The notes: generated from the sequence alone by a model not told the origin. A stretch of DNA of 64,000 bases from Actinacidiphila acidipaludis (GCF_019890725.1 NZ_JAINZZ010000010.1:1-64000), one strand, 5' to 3'; shown: positions 26,650 to 35,674, counted from the first letter of the stretch. Translations and numbers: made by a program.

Positions 26650-27714
26650 ATGCCCCGACCCACCAGCCGCGTGCTGACCCTCCTGGAGCTGCTGCAGTCG
26701 GGCGGCACGCGAACCGTGGCCGAACTCGCCGACCGGCTCGGCGTCGACGGGCGGACCGTGCGGCGGTACGTGGACCAGCTCGTCGACATCGACGTACCCG
26801 TGGAGTCGGTGCGCGGCCGCTACGGCGGGTACCGGCTCGGGCCCGGATACCGCCTGCCCCCGCTCATGCTCAGCGACGACGAGGCGCTGGCCGTGCTGCT
26901 CGGTCTGGTCGCGGGCCGCCGGGCGGGCTTGGCGACGGCCGGGCTCACCGCGAGCGAGACGGCCTCGGCGAAGATCCGGCGGGTGCTGCCCAGGCCCGTG
27001 GCCCGGCGGCTCGACGCGCTCCTGGAGACCCTGGCGTTCACGGACCGGCCGGACCAGCCTGACCGGTCGGACCAGGCCGTCGCACCGGACGCCGACGTCC
27101 TGCTCACCCTGGCGGACGCGGTCCGCCACCGCCGTCCGGTCGCGATCCGGTACACCGACGGCAAGGGACGGCGCAGCGAGCGCATCCTGCACGCGTACGG
27201 GATCGTCTCCCACACGGGCCGGTGGTACGTCACGGGCAAGGACGCCGGGATCGACGAGGACCGGTCCTTCCGCCTCGACCGTGTCGCGGACGCCCGCGCC
27301 CTGCCCGGCGTGTTCGAAGTGCCCGAGGGCCAACCTGATCCGGCGCGAAGCCTGGTGACGGCGATGGCCACCGCCGAGTACCGGTACGAGGTGCTGCTGC
27401 GGATCCACGGCACCGCCGGGCAGATCCGCGCGCGGCTCCCCGCCAGTGTGGCGACCCTGGAGGAGGCCGGACCCGAGGCGGCGGGATCCGCCGTGGCCGG
27501 ACCCGGGAGAGACGACGCCGACGAGGGCGGGCGCTGGTGGCACGTCCGGCTCCGGGTGGAGCGTCTCGACTGGCTGCCCGGCGTGCTCGCCGCACTGGAC
27601 CGGCCGTTCGTCATCGAGCGCCCGGGCGAACTCCGGGAGCTCGTCGCGGCCCTCGCCGATCGCCTGGCGTCCCGGGCCCGGCAGCGGGGGAGCGGTGATT
27701 CGCCTGAGCCGTAG
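26650..27714 (+). CDS. YafY-type HTH/WYL domain regulator
   Basis: The 354-residue protein has an N-terminal HTH_11 domain (about 5-60, VAELADRLGVDGRTVRRYVDQL) with the following RGRYGGYRLGPGYRLPPLML. The middle WYL-like domain (about 150-225) ends in the HTGRWYVTGKD motif, and a C-terminal extension follows. WYL domains bind ligands or nucleic acid in stress-responsive regulators. It diverges from the VOC gene and ends three bases before the photolyase stop. Confidence 0.92.
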   Translation: MPRPTSRVLTLLELLQSGGTRTVAELADRLGVDGRTVRRYVDQLVDIDVPVESVRGRYGGYRLGPGYRLPPLMLSDDEALAVLLGLVAGRRAGLATAGLTASETASAKIRRVLPRPVARRLDALLETLAFTDRPDQPDRSDQAVAPDADVLLTLADAVRHRRPVAIRYTDGKGRRSERILHAYGIVSHTGRWYVTGKDAGIDEDRSFRLDRVADARALPGVFEVPEGQPDPARSLVTAMATAEYRYEVLLRIHGTAGQIRARLPASVATLEEAGPEAAGSAVAGPGRDDADEGGRWWHVRLRVERLDWLPGVLAALDRPFVIERPGELRELVAALADRLASRARQRGSGDSPEP

Positions 27715-27717
27715 CCG

Positions 27718-29091
27718 TCAGGGCTGCTTCCGGCGGGCGCGCCGGAACCGGTCGAGCCCGTCGGCGAGTTCGACGATGGGGTCCGGGTAGTCGAGACCCG
27801 CGCGGTCCAGGCCCGACAGCTTCCACGGCTCGTGGATCAACGGCGCGGCCACGTCGGCGAGTTCGGGGACCCAGCGCCGGACGTACGCGCCGTCCGGATC
27901 GTACTTCTTGCTCTGCGTCACGGGGTTGAGCACCCGGTTGGGACGGGTGTCGGTGCCGGTGCCGGCCATCCACTGCCAGTTGAGCTGGTTGTTGGCCACG
28001 TCGCCGTCGACCAGCCAGTGCAGGAAGTGGTCCGCGCCCACCCGCCAGTCCACATAGAGGGTCTTGGCCAGGAAGCTCGCGGTGAGCAGGCGGGCGCGGT
28101 TGTGCATCCAGCCCTCGTGACGCAGCTGCCGCATGGCCGCGTCGATGACCGGGTAGCCGGTGCGGCCCTCGCACCAGGCGTCGATCTCGTCGGCCGCGGT
28201 GCGCCGGGTGCGCCAGCGGTCGCCCTTGGAGCGGTAGTCGTCGCGGGCGGCCCCGGGCCGGGCGGCCAGCACCTGGCGGTGGAAGTCCCGCCAGGCCAGC
28301 TGCCGGACGAACGCCTCGGCGCCGGCGCCGCCGTGCCGCCGTGCGCGGTGCACGAGTTCGGCCGGCGACAGGGTGCCGAAGTGCAGGTGCGCGGAGAAGC
28401 GGGAGGTCGCGTCGGCGGCCAGGTCGTCGTGCACGGTGTCGTAGTCGTCCAGACCGTCGCGCCAGTAGGCGGCCGCCTGGTCGCGCGCGGCCCGCTCCCC
28501 GCCGGCCGGCAGGCCCGGGGAGGTGCCGCTGACGGCGCCGCGTGCGATCTCCTCACCCCGCACCGGGTCCGGCACCGGCACGCGGCGCGGTGCGGCGGCC
28601 ACCGGGCGCAGCGGAACCCGCGCCCACTGCCGGTAGTAGGGGGTGAAGACCGCGAAGTGGTCCGACGAGGAGGGCGTCACCGTGCCGGGCGGCACCGCGA
28701 CGGTGACCGCGTCGTGGACGAACAGCCGCCGGCCGGACGCCTCGAGGGCGGACCGCAGCCGCTCCTCGCGCCGCACGGCGAAGCCGCTGTGCCCGGCCGC
28801 CATGTGCACCTCGTCGGCGTCCGCCTCGGTGACCACCCGGCACACCTGCTCCACGAAGTCGCCCGAGCGCAGCACGAGCCGCCCGCCCCGTTCGCGCAGC
28901 CCCGCGTCCAGATCGGCCAGGCAGGCGTCGAGGAACGCCCGGCGGTTCGGCGGTGCGAACCCCGCGGACTCGACCGCCCGGTCCCGGACGAACAGGGGGA
29001 CGACGGCGTCCGCCGCGTCGACGGCCGCCCGCAGCGGGGGATGGTCGTTCAGGCGCAGGTCGGCGGTGAACAGGGCGACCGAGACATGCAT
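27718..29091 (-). CDS. phr: Deoxyribodipyrimidine photolyase (class I)
   Basis: The 457-residue photolyase/cryptochrome protein has an N-terminal antenna domain (about 1-150) and a C-terminal FAD domain with GYPVIDAAMRQLRHEGWMHNR, VANNQLNWQW and YDPDGAYVRRWVPEL. It repairs UV-induced pyrimidine dimers using light. The neighbourhood of crt and lit genes suggests light-induced expression. Two GCATCCG cores lie upstream on the minus strand (about 29114-29120 and 29153-29159). Only the distal one is well placed for a promoter. Confidence 0.95.
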   Translation of the reverse strand: MHVSVALFTADLRLNDHPPLRAAVDAADAVVPLFVRDRAVESAGFAPPNRRAFLDACLADLDAGLRERGGRLVLRSGDFVEQVCRVVTEADADEVHMAAGHSGFAVRREERLRSALEASGRRLFVHDAVTVAVPPGTVTPSSSDHFAVFTPYYRQWARVPLRPVAAAPRRVPVPDPVRGEEIARGAVSGTSPGLPAGGERAARDQAAAYWRDGLDDYDTVHDDLAADATSRFSAHLHFGTLSPAELVHRARRHGGAGAEAFVRQLAWRDFHRQVLAARPGAARDDYRSKGDRWRTRRTAADEIDAWCEGRTGYPVIDAAMRQLRHEGWMHNRARLLTASFLAKTLYVDWRVGADHFLHWLVDGDVANNQLNWQWMAGTGTDTRPNRVLNPVTQSKKYDPDGAYVRRWVPELADVAAPLIHEPWKLSGLDRAGLDYPDPIVELADGLDRFRRARRKQP

Positions 29092-29244
29092 GGGCGTCGG
29101 CTTCTCTCAGGAGCGGATGCGGCTGCCCCTTCTTCGGTCGCGCGGGGGTCGCCGGATGCGGGCCGCGGCAGGTGAACTTCACCGTCCGGTGGTGGCGGGG
29201 ACGCGTACTCGCGGGCCGCACCGGCCGGCGGATACGGTGCCTCC

Positions 29245-29661
29245 ATGCCCGACGCAGCGGAAGTCGTCAGTGCGAGCAACGCCGAGATCGTCCGCCGGTA
29301 CCTGCGGGTCTTCGAGACGAGGGACGTCGCCGAGCTCCGGGAACTCGTCGCCGAGGACGTCCTCGTGCACGGCGCGGGCTTCCACGGCCGGGGCCGGCAG
29401 TATCCCGAGGGGGCGGTGCTCACCCCCGGGCTGTCCGACTGCCGTGTGCACATCGACGATCTCTTCGCCGCGGGCGACCGCGTCACCGTCGCGTTCACCC
29501 TCACCTACGCCCACGAGCGCAGCGGCCGCGACCTCACCATGACGGGCGTCAAGTCCTACCGCCTGCGCGCAGGCCGCATCGTCGAGTTCTGGGGCGAGAC
29601 CGACCTCTACGGCCTCCTCCGCCAGGCCGGCCTGGTCCCCGACGAGATCCCGCCCTTCTGA
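29245..29661 (+). CDS. SnoaL/NTF2-like protein (ester cyclase type)
   Basis: The 138-residue protein has the NTF2-like cone fold pattern: an N-terminal helix NAEIVRRYLRVFETRD, then LVAEDVLVHGAGFHG, and the ending YRLRAGRIVEFWGETDLYGLLRQAGLV. Members include polyketide cyclases and isomerases, but many are ligand-binding proteins of unknown role. The ATG lacks a ribosome binding site. TACGGT seven bases upstream could be a -10 for leaderless transcription. Confidence 0.88.
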   Translation: MPDAAEVVSASNAEIVRRYLRVFETRDVAELRELVAEDVLVHGAGFHGRGRQYPEGAVLTPGLSDCRVHIDDLFAAGDRVTVAFTLTYAHERSGRDLTMTGVKSYRLRAGRIVEFWGETDLYGLLRQAGLVPDEIPPF

Positions 29662-29705
29662 CCCGTCGCACCCGCGCCCGGCGCACACCCTTCACCGTCA
29701 CGCGC

Positions 29706-29725
29706 CCCCCGAGCCGGCTCGGGGG
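29706..29725. terminator. Perfect palindrome, bidirectional terminator
   Basis: CCCCCGAGCC is followed directly by its complement GGCTCGGGGG, a perfect 20-base palindrome. It lies between the convergent NTF2-like and STAS genes. Confidence 0.75.
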
Positions 29726-29741
29726 CCGGGCGGGGGCGGGG

Positions 29742-30083
29742 TCACGCCGCGGTGGCGGGCCGGTGGTCAGGGGGGAGGAAGTCGTTCCAGCAGTCGGCGG
29801 GGAACAGCGTCCGGGCCAGCAGCAGGAGTCGCAGCGGCTGGTGCCGCAGTCCCGTCACGGTGAGCGTGCGGCCCGCGTTCTGGCAGGCGAGCCGCTGGTG
29901 GACGAGCAGGTGGAGACCGGCGACGTCCATGAACACGGCGTCCCGCAGGTCCCATTCGACCTGGCGGACGGACGGCGGCAGCGCCTCGTAGGCGGTGAGC
30001 AGCGTGGGCAGGGCGTCGAAGCTGATCTCTCCGTGCGGCGTGATGGCAGCCGTGGTGCCGGTGCTCTTCGTGGTGATGAGCAT
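29742..30083 (-). CDS. STAS domain protein lacking the phospho-acceptor Ser
   Basis: The 113-residue STAS fold has ITPHGEISFDAL and a helix starting LHLLVHQRLACQNAGR. The switch loop, D-S-S/T-G in active antagonists, reads FMDVAGLHLL, so Ser and the next residue are Val and Ala. It cannot be phosphorylated at that site and may act as a constitutive antagonist or bind another ligand. ATG 30083 was chosen because an AGGGGG box lies upstream. An in-frame ATG at 30110 lacks one. Confidence 0.85.
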   Translation of the reverse strand: MLITTKSTGTTAAITPHGEISFDALPTLLTAYEALPPSVRQVEWDLRDAVFMDVAGLHLLVHQRLACQNAGRTLTVTGLRHQPLRLLLLARTLFPADCWNDFLPPDHRPATAA

Positions 30084-30356
30084 GATGGGCGCCCCCTTCC
30101 AGGGGGTCATGAGCCCATGGACACCGGTACACCTCGAAGGCGACCCGGCAGCTATGGCGGGGGCCGAATGCCCGTGACGGGGGCGATGCCCGGCACCCGT
30201 GAACCGGCCCCCCTGCCACCGCGGTGACGGGACGCCGGTCAATCTCTTTGTCCCACTACCGTCGCACAGCACGGTTCTCCTGGCCAGGCCCCTCCGCCGG
30301 CCCTCCGCGGCGGCAGCGGCTCCGGCCTGGGACGGGGCGGCGGGAAAAACCCGCGG

Positions 30357-30830
30357 TCACCGCCGCGCGGCGGCCTGGCGCAGGTGGCGGCTCACGTCAC
30401 CGACGAGATGGATCCGCACCCGCCGTTCCACGAAGCGCCACCGCCCCTCGCGCCGCTCGAAGCGGTCGTGGTACCGCCCGCCGGCGATGGGCTGCAACGG
30501 CAGCTCGGGCAGCGCCTGCAGCACGGTGACGTACGAACGCGCGACGGCCGTGCCGGCCTGCTCGTCCACCTCGACGGCCACGTTGGTGGTGACGTGCTGG
30601 GTGCGCGGTGTGCCGTCGGCGTACACGATCAGCGTGTCCCGGAACATCCGCTCGATCGCGTCGCGTCCGCTCACCGGCTCGCCGCTGCCGACGAAGGTGG
30701 CGTCGGCGAGGAGATCGCCGAGTCCCGCGAAGTCACCGTCGTCCACGAGCTCGGCGTAACGGGCGATCAGGTTCCCGACGGCCCGGTGGCTGTGCGCCGG
30801 CTCGGCCGGAGAGTCGGTCGGTGCTGGCAC
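30357..30830 (-). CDS. NTF2-like (SnoaL_4 type) protein
   Basis: The 157-residue protein follows the NTF2/SnoaL_4 pattern: AVGNLIARYAELVDDGDFAGLGDLLADATFV, then the strand-rich TQHVTTNVAVEVDE and GGRYHDRFERREGRWRFVERRV. The GTG start has GGAG five bases upstream. It is related only distantly to the NTF2-like protein at 29245. The function is unknown. The His-Asp pair HDRF is typical of this subfamily. Confidence 0.88.
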   Translation of the reverse strand: MPAPTDSPAEPAHSHRAVGNLIARYAELVDDGDFAGLGDLLADATFVGSGEPVSGRDAIERMFRDTLIVYADGTPRTQHVTTNVAVEVDEQAGTAVARSYVTVLQALPELPLQPIAGGRYHDRFERREGRWRFVERRVRIHLVGDVSRHLRQAAARR

Positions 30831-31044
30831 GGCTTCTCCCAGGTGCGGCGGACGGAGGCCGGTGCCCTCCGGCGGGGCCGGCGAGCCGCGAGCGGCCGGT
30901 CCCAGCCTAACCCGCGAGGCGGGCGCCGCCGGGCGACGCCGCAGGTGAGGCCCGCAACGTGGATGCCCCCCGGGGGAAGCGGAAGGCAGGCCCCGCGCCG
31001 AAACCCAGGTGCCGGTGAGGACCGCGCCACGGCAGGATCGGCGC

Positions 31045-31593
31045 ATGGAACAACCACTCGACGTCCCCGAGCTCTCCGCGACCGGCGGGTTCACGTTGCG
31101 GCCGTGGCGTCTCACGGACCTCCCGCTCGTGCGTGAGGCGTCGGACGACGCGTACATTCCGCTGATCACGACCGTGCCCTCGGCCTGCACCGAACCGGAG
31201 GGCGTCGCGTTCGTCGAGCGGCAGTGGGCCCGGGCGGCCACGGGAGCCGGATACCCGTTCGTCGTCGTGAACCCCGACGGCCGGCCGGTCGGCCAGGTGG
31301 GTCTGTGGCTGAAGAACCTCGACCAGGGCCGTGCGTCGCTCGGGTACTGGGTCGTGGAATCGGCCCGGGGGCAGGGCACCGCCGCGGCGGCCGTCCGCGC
31401 CGTGGCCTGCTGGGCCCTGCGCGACCTGCGGATCCCCCGGCTGGAACTGTGGGTGGAGCCGTGGAACACCGCCTCCCTGCGCACGGCCGAACGGTGCGGA
31501 TTCCGGCGTGAGGGGCTGCTCCGGCAGTGGCAGCGGGTGGGGAAAGAGCGCCGGGACATGGTCATGTACGCGCTGCTGGACGGTGAGTCGTGA
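31045..31593 (+). CDS. GNAT acetyltransferase (RimJ/RimL type)
   Basis: The 182-residue protein starts its fold at FTLRPWRLTDLPLVREASDD. The acetyl-CoA loop is ESARGQGTAAAAVRAVACWA (about 115-134), followed by LELWVEPWNTASLRTAERCGF. Such enzymes acetylate N-termini of proteins or small amines. The ATG has AGGA eight bases upstream. The substrate is unknown. It stands alone. Confidence 0.92.
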   Translation: MEQPLDVPELSATGGFTLRPWRLTDLPLVREASDDAYIPLITTVPSACTEPEGVAFVERQWARAATGAGYPFVVVNPDGRPVGQVGLWLKNLDQGRASLGYWVVESARGQGTAAAAVRAVACWALRDLRIPRLELWVEPWNTASLRTAERCGFRREGLLRQWQRVGKERRDMVMYALLDGES

Positions 31594-31728
31594 GGCGGCG
31601 GGCCGGGACGCCGCGGTGCCCGGGGGGCGGCCCGGCACGGCGCTGAACTGGCCGGGATCCCTGGATCACCTGCAACCCGCGGCGGCCCGGCCGACCCGCA
31701 CCTCACGCCCGCGCCTCAGCCCACGGCG

Positions 31729-31983
31729 TCACGCCGACACGCGCCGCACGGCGAGGGCGCCACCACGATCGACGGAGGCCTTCACCACCGCGAAGATGGC
31801 GCCCTGCAACGCGGAGGCGACCAGGATCTCCCGCCATGTGCGGTTCTCGTCCGTGGCCTCCGGCGCCTCGTCGTCGTGGGCGACGACCTTCCACACCTGC
31901 CGGAAGACGGCTCCCGCCACCATGCCGCTCGCCGCCCCCAGGGCCCAGCCGACGGGCTTGTACGCGATCTCTGCTGCAGTCAT
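31729..31983 (-). CDS. DUF4235 family small membrane protein
   Basis: The 84-residue protein opens with IAYKPVGWALGAASGMVAGAVFRQVWK and has a second hydrophobic segment ILVASALQGAIFAVVKASVDRGGA, the usual DUF4235 layout with two membrane helices flanking an acidic loop. The function is unknown. It is common and single-gene in actinobacteria. Confidence 0.92.
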   Translation of the reverse strand: MTAAEIAYKPVGWALGAASGMVAGAVFRQVWKVVAHDDEAPEATDENRTWREILVASALQGAIFAVVKASVDRGGALAVRRVSA

Positions 31984-32164
31984 GTGAGCCGCCTACCCGG
32001 GCCCGCCGCCCCTACCACCTCGCCTTCCGCCGGCCCTGCCGACTCCCTCACCCGCACCGACCGAGAGCAGCGGCAATGCCCGGGCCGGAGGCGTACGGGC
32101 CCCGAGGCGGGGAAAGCGCGGCCGTGCAGGCGTCACCGACCACGGCGACCTCAGGGGGTACTCG

Positions 32165-32536
32165 ATGGGTGAAACGCTGAAGCTGCACGTCGCGCAGGTC
32201 CGGGACCGGCTGGCGGTCCTGACGGCGACGGGCGATCTGGACATGGCCACCGCGGGGGAGTTCCACGGCACCGCGACCGCCGTCCTCGCGGAGCACGCGG
32301 AGCCCGGCCAGGGGCTGGACCTGCTGGTGAACATGGAACACGTGCACTTCTGCGACTCCTCGGGCTTCAACGCGCTGCTGCGGGTGCAGCGCCGCGTGCG
32401 CGAAGCCGGCGGCAGGTTCGCCCTCGCCGCCCCGCCCGAACCCGTCGCCCGCCTACTCGCCCTGACCGGCGGCGGGGAGAGCCTGTTCACCCTGTACGCC
32501 ACCACGGAGGAGGGAGTCGAGGCCCTCAAGCGGTGA
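32165..32536 (+). CDS. STAS anti-sigma factor antagonist
   Basis: The 123-residue STAS domain has LTATGDLDMATAGEF at the start and the switch loop HFCDSSGFNALLRVQRR with the phosphorylatable Ser. The ATG has a GGGGG box. No kinase or phosphatase gene is near, so it is an orphan antagonist, the fourth STAS gene in 27 kb. Confidence 0.93.
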   Translation: MGETLKLHVAQVRDRLAVLTATGDLDMATAGEFHGTATAVLAEHAEPGQGLDLLVNMEHVHFCDSSGFNALLRVQRRVREAGGRFALAAPPEPVARLLALTGGGESLFTLYATTEEGVEALKR

Positions 32537-32776
32537 ACGCCGCCGGCGGGCCGGGCGATCCCGTCGCGCGCACCGACGCCGTTTGGCTGCGCCGCGCGTG
32601 CCGAGCCGGCACGAACTCCGTGGGCCGCATCGGACGCCGTGACGTGCGGGATGTCCGGGGCGTGCGCCACTCCTGGGGCGGGCGGTGCCGGCGGCGGGCG
32701 AGTCGCGGGCCGGTGCTCGTGACCCGTTCATCCGCGCGTCGCCGACGCGTCGCCGCCCGCTGCGACATTGCGCGGC

Positions 32777-34372
32777 ATGGACACACCTCAGATGGGTATC
32801 GACGCCAGGCTCGCCGGCCGGATGAGCATGGCCGAGCAGCACGAATACCTGCGCTCCAAGGTCAGCCGCCGCCGCGCCGTTCTCGGCGGACTCACCGCGG
32901 CCGGCACGGTCGCCGCCTCCGGGCTGCTCGGCGGCACCGCCCACGCCGCCGCCCCCAGCCCGTCCCTGCTGACGCGGCCGGCCACCGACCACGGCGTCAG
33001 CGGCGCGCTGGTCGCCCCGTTCGGCCGCCACCTCCAGTTCGGGTCCGACCCCAAGACGCAGTTCACCATCTCCTGGCAGGTCCCGCTCGCGGTGCGCAAG
33101 CCGTTCGTGCGGATCGGCCTCCAGCCCTGGTCGCTGAGCCACAAGATCGACGCCGAGGTCCGCGAGCTGCACACCCCGCAGCTCCTCAACAGCAAGCTGC
33201 CGCCGGTCGACCAGTACTACCTGCACGCCCGGCTCGGCGGTCTGCGCCCGGGCACCACCTACTACTACGGCGTCGGCCACGACGGCTTCGACCCGGCGGA
33301 CAGCGCGGCGTTCGCCACCATCGGCTCGTTCACCACCGCGCCCGCGCACAGCGAGCGGTTCACCTTCACCGCGTTCGGCGACCAGGGCGTCAGCTACCAC
33401 GCGCTGGCGAACGACGCCCTGATCCTGGGCCGTAACCCCGCGTTCCACCTGCACGCCGGCGACATCTGCTACGCCGACCCGGACGGGTCCGGCCAGGCGA
33501 GCGACTCCGCCGACTACGACGCGCGCACCTGGGACCAGTTCCTCGCGCAGACCGAGTCGGTGGCCGCCCGCGTGCCGTGGATGGTGACGACCGGCAACCA
33601 CGACATGGAGGCCTGGTACTCGCCCAACGGCTACGGCGGCCAGCAGGCGCGCTGGACGCTGCCCGGCGACGGCTTCGCGTCCCGGACGCAGCCGGGCGCG
33701 TACTCGTTCGTGTACGGCAACACCGCGGTCGTGGCACTGGACGCCAACGACGTGTCCTACGAGATCCCGGCCAACTACGGGCTCTCCGGCGGCGGCCAGA
33801 CCGCGTGGCTGGACCGGACCCTCGCCGCGTACCGCAAGCAGCGCGGCATCGACTTCCTGGTGGTCTTCTTCCACCACTGCGCCTACTCGACGACCAACTC
33901 GCACGCCTCGGACGGCGGTGTGCAGGCGGAGTGGGTGCCGGTCTTCGAGAAGTACCAGGTCGATCTGGTGATCAACGGCCACAACCACGTGTACGAGCGG
34001 ACCGACGCGATCCGCGGCGGCCAGGTGTCGCACCAGGTGGCGATCGGGGACACCACCCGTCCGGCCACCGACGGCACGGTCTACATCACCGCGGGCGGCG
34101 CGGGCCGCAGCCTCTACAACTTCCCCGCGCCCGACTCCTACGAGGGCCACGAGAACCGGGTCGACACGGTCACCACCTGGCACTCGGCCAAGGGCGGCGG
34201 CAAGGTCACGGACCTCGTGCACTGGTCGCGGGTCCGCTACACCGGCTACTCCTTCATCTCCGTGGACGTCGAACCGGCGCGCGCCGGGCGCGAGTCCACC
34301 CTGACGGTCTCCGCGATCGCCGAGACCGGGGAGCGCATCGACCACTTCACGGTGGCCCGGCGCGCGAACTGA
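32777..34372 (+). CDS. Tat-exported purple acid phosphatase-like metallophosphoesterase
   Basis: The 531-residue protein has a twin-arginine signal with SRRRAVLG at about 30-37, a hydrophobic run and an AHA-A cleavage site. It has a purple-acid-phosphatase N-terminal fibronectin-like domain (about 80-190) and a metallophosphoesterase domain with TAFGDQG, HAGDICYAD, TTGNHDME, FFHHCAYS and NGHNHVYER. It should act outside the cell on phosphate esters, perhaps in phosphate scavenging. No PHO box was identified. A strong terminator follows. Confidence 0.93.
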   Translation: MDTPQMGIDARLAGRMSMAEQHEYLRSKVSRRRAVLGGLTAAGTVAASGLLGGTAHAAAPSPSLLTRPATDHGVSGALVAPFGRHLQFGSDPKTQFTISWQVPLAVRKPFVRIGLQPWSLSHKIDAEVRELHTPQLLNSKLPPVDQYYLHARLGGLRPGTTYYYGVGHDGFDPADSAAFATIGSFTTAPAHSERFTFTAFGDQGVSYHALANDALILGRNPAFHLHAGDICYADPDGSGQASDSADYDARTWDQFLAQTESVAARVPWMVTTGNHDMEAWYSPNGYGGQQARWTLPGDGFASRTQPGAYSFVYGNTAVVALDANDVSYEIPANYGLSGGGQTAWLDRTLAAYRKQRGIDFLVVFFHHCAYSTTNSHASDGGVQAEWVPVFEKYQVDLVINGHNHVYERTDAIRGGQVSHQVAIGDTTRPATDGTVYITAGGAGRSLYNFPAPDSYEGHENRVDTVTTWHSAKGGGKVTDLVHWSRVRYTGYSFISVDVEPARAGRESTLTVSAIAETGERIDHFTVARRAN

Positions 34373-34392
34373 CCCCCGGTCGGTCCCACGCC

Positions 34393-34425
34393 TCCGCCCC
34401 CGGCCCGGCCACAGCCGGGGGCGGA
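34393..34425. terminator. 12-bp perfect hairpin terminator
   Basis: TCCGCCCCCGGC and GCCGGGGGCGGA pair perfectly around a 9-base loop. The hairpin lies between the convergent phosphatase and thioredoxin genes and could serve both. Confidence 0.8.
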
Positions 34426-34548
34426 ACCACTCCGGGCGCAGAGGGCACTCCGTGCGGCCCGCGCACCGCGCACCGATCAGCGCCGCGTACCGACCCGCCG
34501 CTGATCCCCCGCGGCGATCCCCACGCCCACCCGAAGGAGTGCCGGATC

Positions 34549-34980
34549 TCAGCCGGCCGTCGCCAGCTCCACCGCCGCCATGACGTCGGCGCGGCTGGGC
34601 GGCCCCGAGGCCCGGCGCACCACGCGGCCCGCAGGGTCCAGGACGAGCACGGTCGGCGTGCGCATCACCTCGGCGCGGCGGACCAGGTCCAGCCGCGCCT
34701 CGGCGTCGATCTCCACGTGGCGCACACCCGGGGTCGCCGCGGCCACGCCGGCCAGCAGGCGCCGGGTGCCGGGGCACGTCGCGCACAGGGCCGTCGAGAA
34801 CTGCACCAGCGTCGCCCGCTCCCCGAGGTCCGCCCCCAGCTCACCGGAGGAGAACCGCAGCGCGCCGCGGCCCCGGCCGCCGTCGCGCAGCCTGCCGTCG
34901 CGACGTGCGCGCACCAGGCCGAAGAGGGTCGCGGCGGCCAGCACGGCGGCGGCCACGACGAGTCCGGTCGGATCGATCAT
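34549..34980 (-). CDS. Membrane-anchored thioredoxin-like protein
   Basis: The 143-residue protein has an N-terminal membrane helix (about 4-24) and a thioredoxin fold with C-A-T-C at about 68-71 in QFSTALCATCPGTRRLL, plus the cis-Pro region RTPTVLVLDPAG. It starts seven bases after the DUF4395 stop, so the two are an operon. This pairing recurs in actinobacteria and suggests handling of thiols or sulfane sulfur at the membrane. Confidence 0.9.
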   Translation of the reverse strand: MIDPTGLVVAAAVLAAATLFGLVRARRDGRLRDGGRGRGALRFSSGELGADLGERATLVQFSTALCATCPGTRRLLAGVAAATPGVRHVEIDAEARLDLVRRAEVMRTPTVLVLDPAGRVVRRASGPPSRADVMAAVELATAG

Positions 34981-34987
34981 CGCCGCG

Positions 34988-35437
34988 TCACCCCTGGCCC
35001 AGCCGCGCACGGCCGCGGACCGCGAGCAGGTACGCCTCGCAACCCAGGCAGTAGCCGAAGGCCGCGTTGAGGAAGGCGGCCGCGACCGCCGCGGCGGTCG
35101 CGGCGACGCCGAGCCAGCCCGCGCCGGACAGGTATCCGGCCGCCCCCAGGACCGCGAAGGCCAGCCCGACTCCCTGGGCGAACCGCGGCGGCCGCTCGTC
35201 CTCGAGCTCCCGCGGCGGTCCGAGGCGGGGACGTACCAGCCGCCGGTACAGCCAGCCGTAGGGCGACCGGCGCAGTCCCAGAACCGCGCCGAGGGCGAAG
35301 ACGACGGCCTGCGCCGCGAGCAGCACACCGCTGCCGGTGGCCAGGGCGAGCACCAGGACGAGGGTGGTGAGGACGGCGGCGAAGCGCGGTCCGCGCGGAT
35401 CGACGTGGACGGGCACGCGGGGGCTGCGGTCGGGCAT
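34988..35437 (-). CDS. DUF4395 membrane protein
   Basis: The 149-residue membrane protein has the DUF4395 marks: HVDPRGPRFAAVLTTLVL near the N-terminus, then SPYGWLYRRLVRPRLGPP and the C-terminal FGYCLGCEAYLL with two cysteines three residues apart. Four membrane helices are predicted. It is the upstream gene of a pair with a thioredoxin-like protein. In other genomes a rhodanese may join them, but none is here. Confidence 0.9.
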   Translation of the reverse strand: MPDRSPRVPVHVDPRGPRFAAVLTTLVLVLALATGSGVLLAAQAVVFALGAVLGLRRSPYGWLYRRLVRPRLGPPRELEDERPPRFAQGVGLAFAVLGAAGYLSGAGWLGVAATAAAVAAAFLNAAFGYCLGCEAYLLAVRGRARLGQG

Positions 35438-35627
35438 GAGGGACTCCGGGACGGTGTGAACGGATCGTGGTGGCGGGCGCGCGGTCAGCGACACGCGGCG
35501 GACCACACGCGACCGAAGTCGATGTGGGCCCTGATCACCAGGTACGTCGCGGAGAACACCCGGCCATTGGAACAGGCGCTCCGGCCGTGGTCAATCGCCG
35601 CCCATCTGCCGGACAGGCCGGCGAGAC

Positions 35628-35674
35628 CCATCACGTCCCGTCGCGGCCATCACGTCCCGTCGCGTCCCGTCGCG
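35628..35674. repeat. Imperfect tandem repeat of a 19-bp unit
   Basis: The sequence ccatcacgtcccgtcgcgg begins at 35628 and its first 18 bases recur at 35647. A further tcccgtcgcg follows at 35665. It lies in the spacer between the DUF4395 start and the end of the LAL regulator gene. Confidence 0.85.

Noticed and set aside
29108..29120. A GCATCCG-type motif close to the photolyase start codon
   Set aside because: It lies only 17 bases before the ATG, too close for a -35 element, and GCATCCG cores are frequent in this GC-rich DNA.
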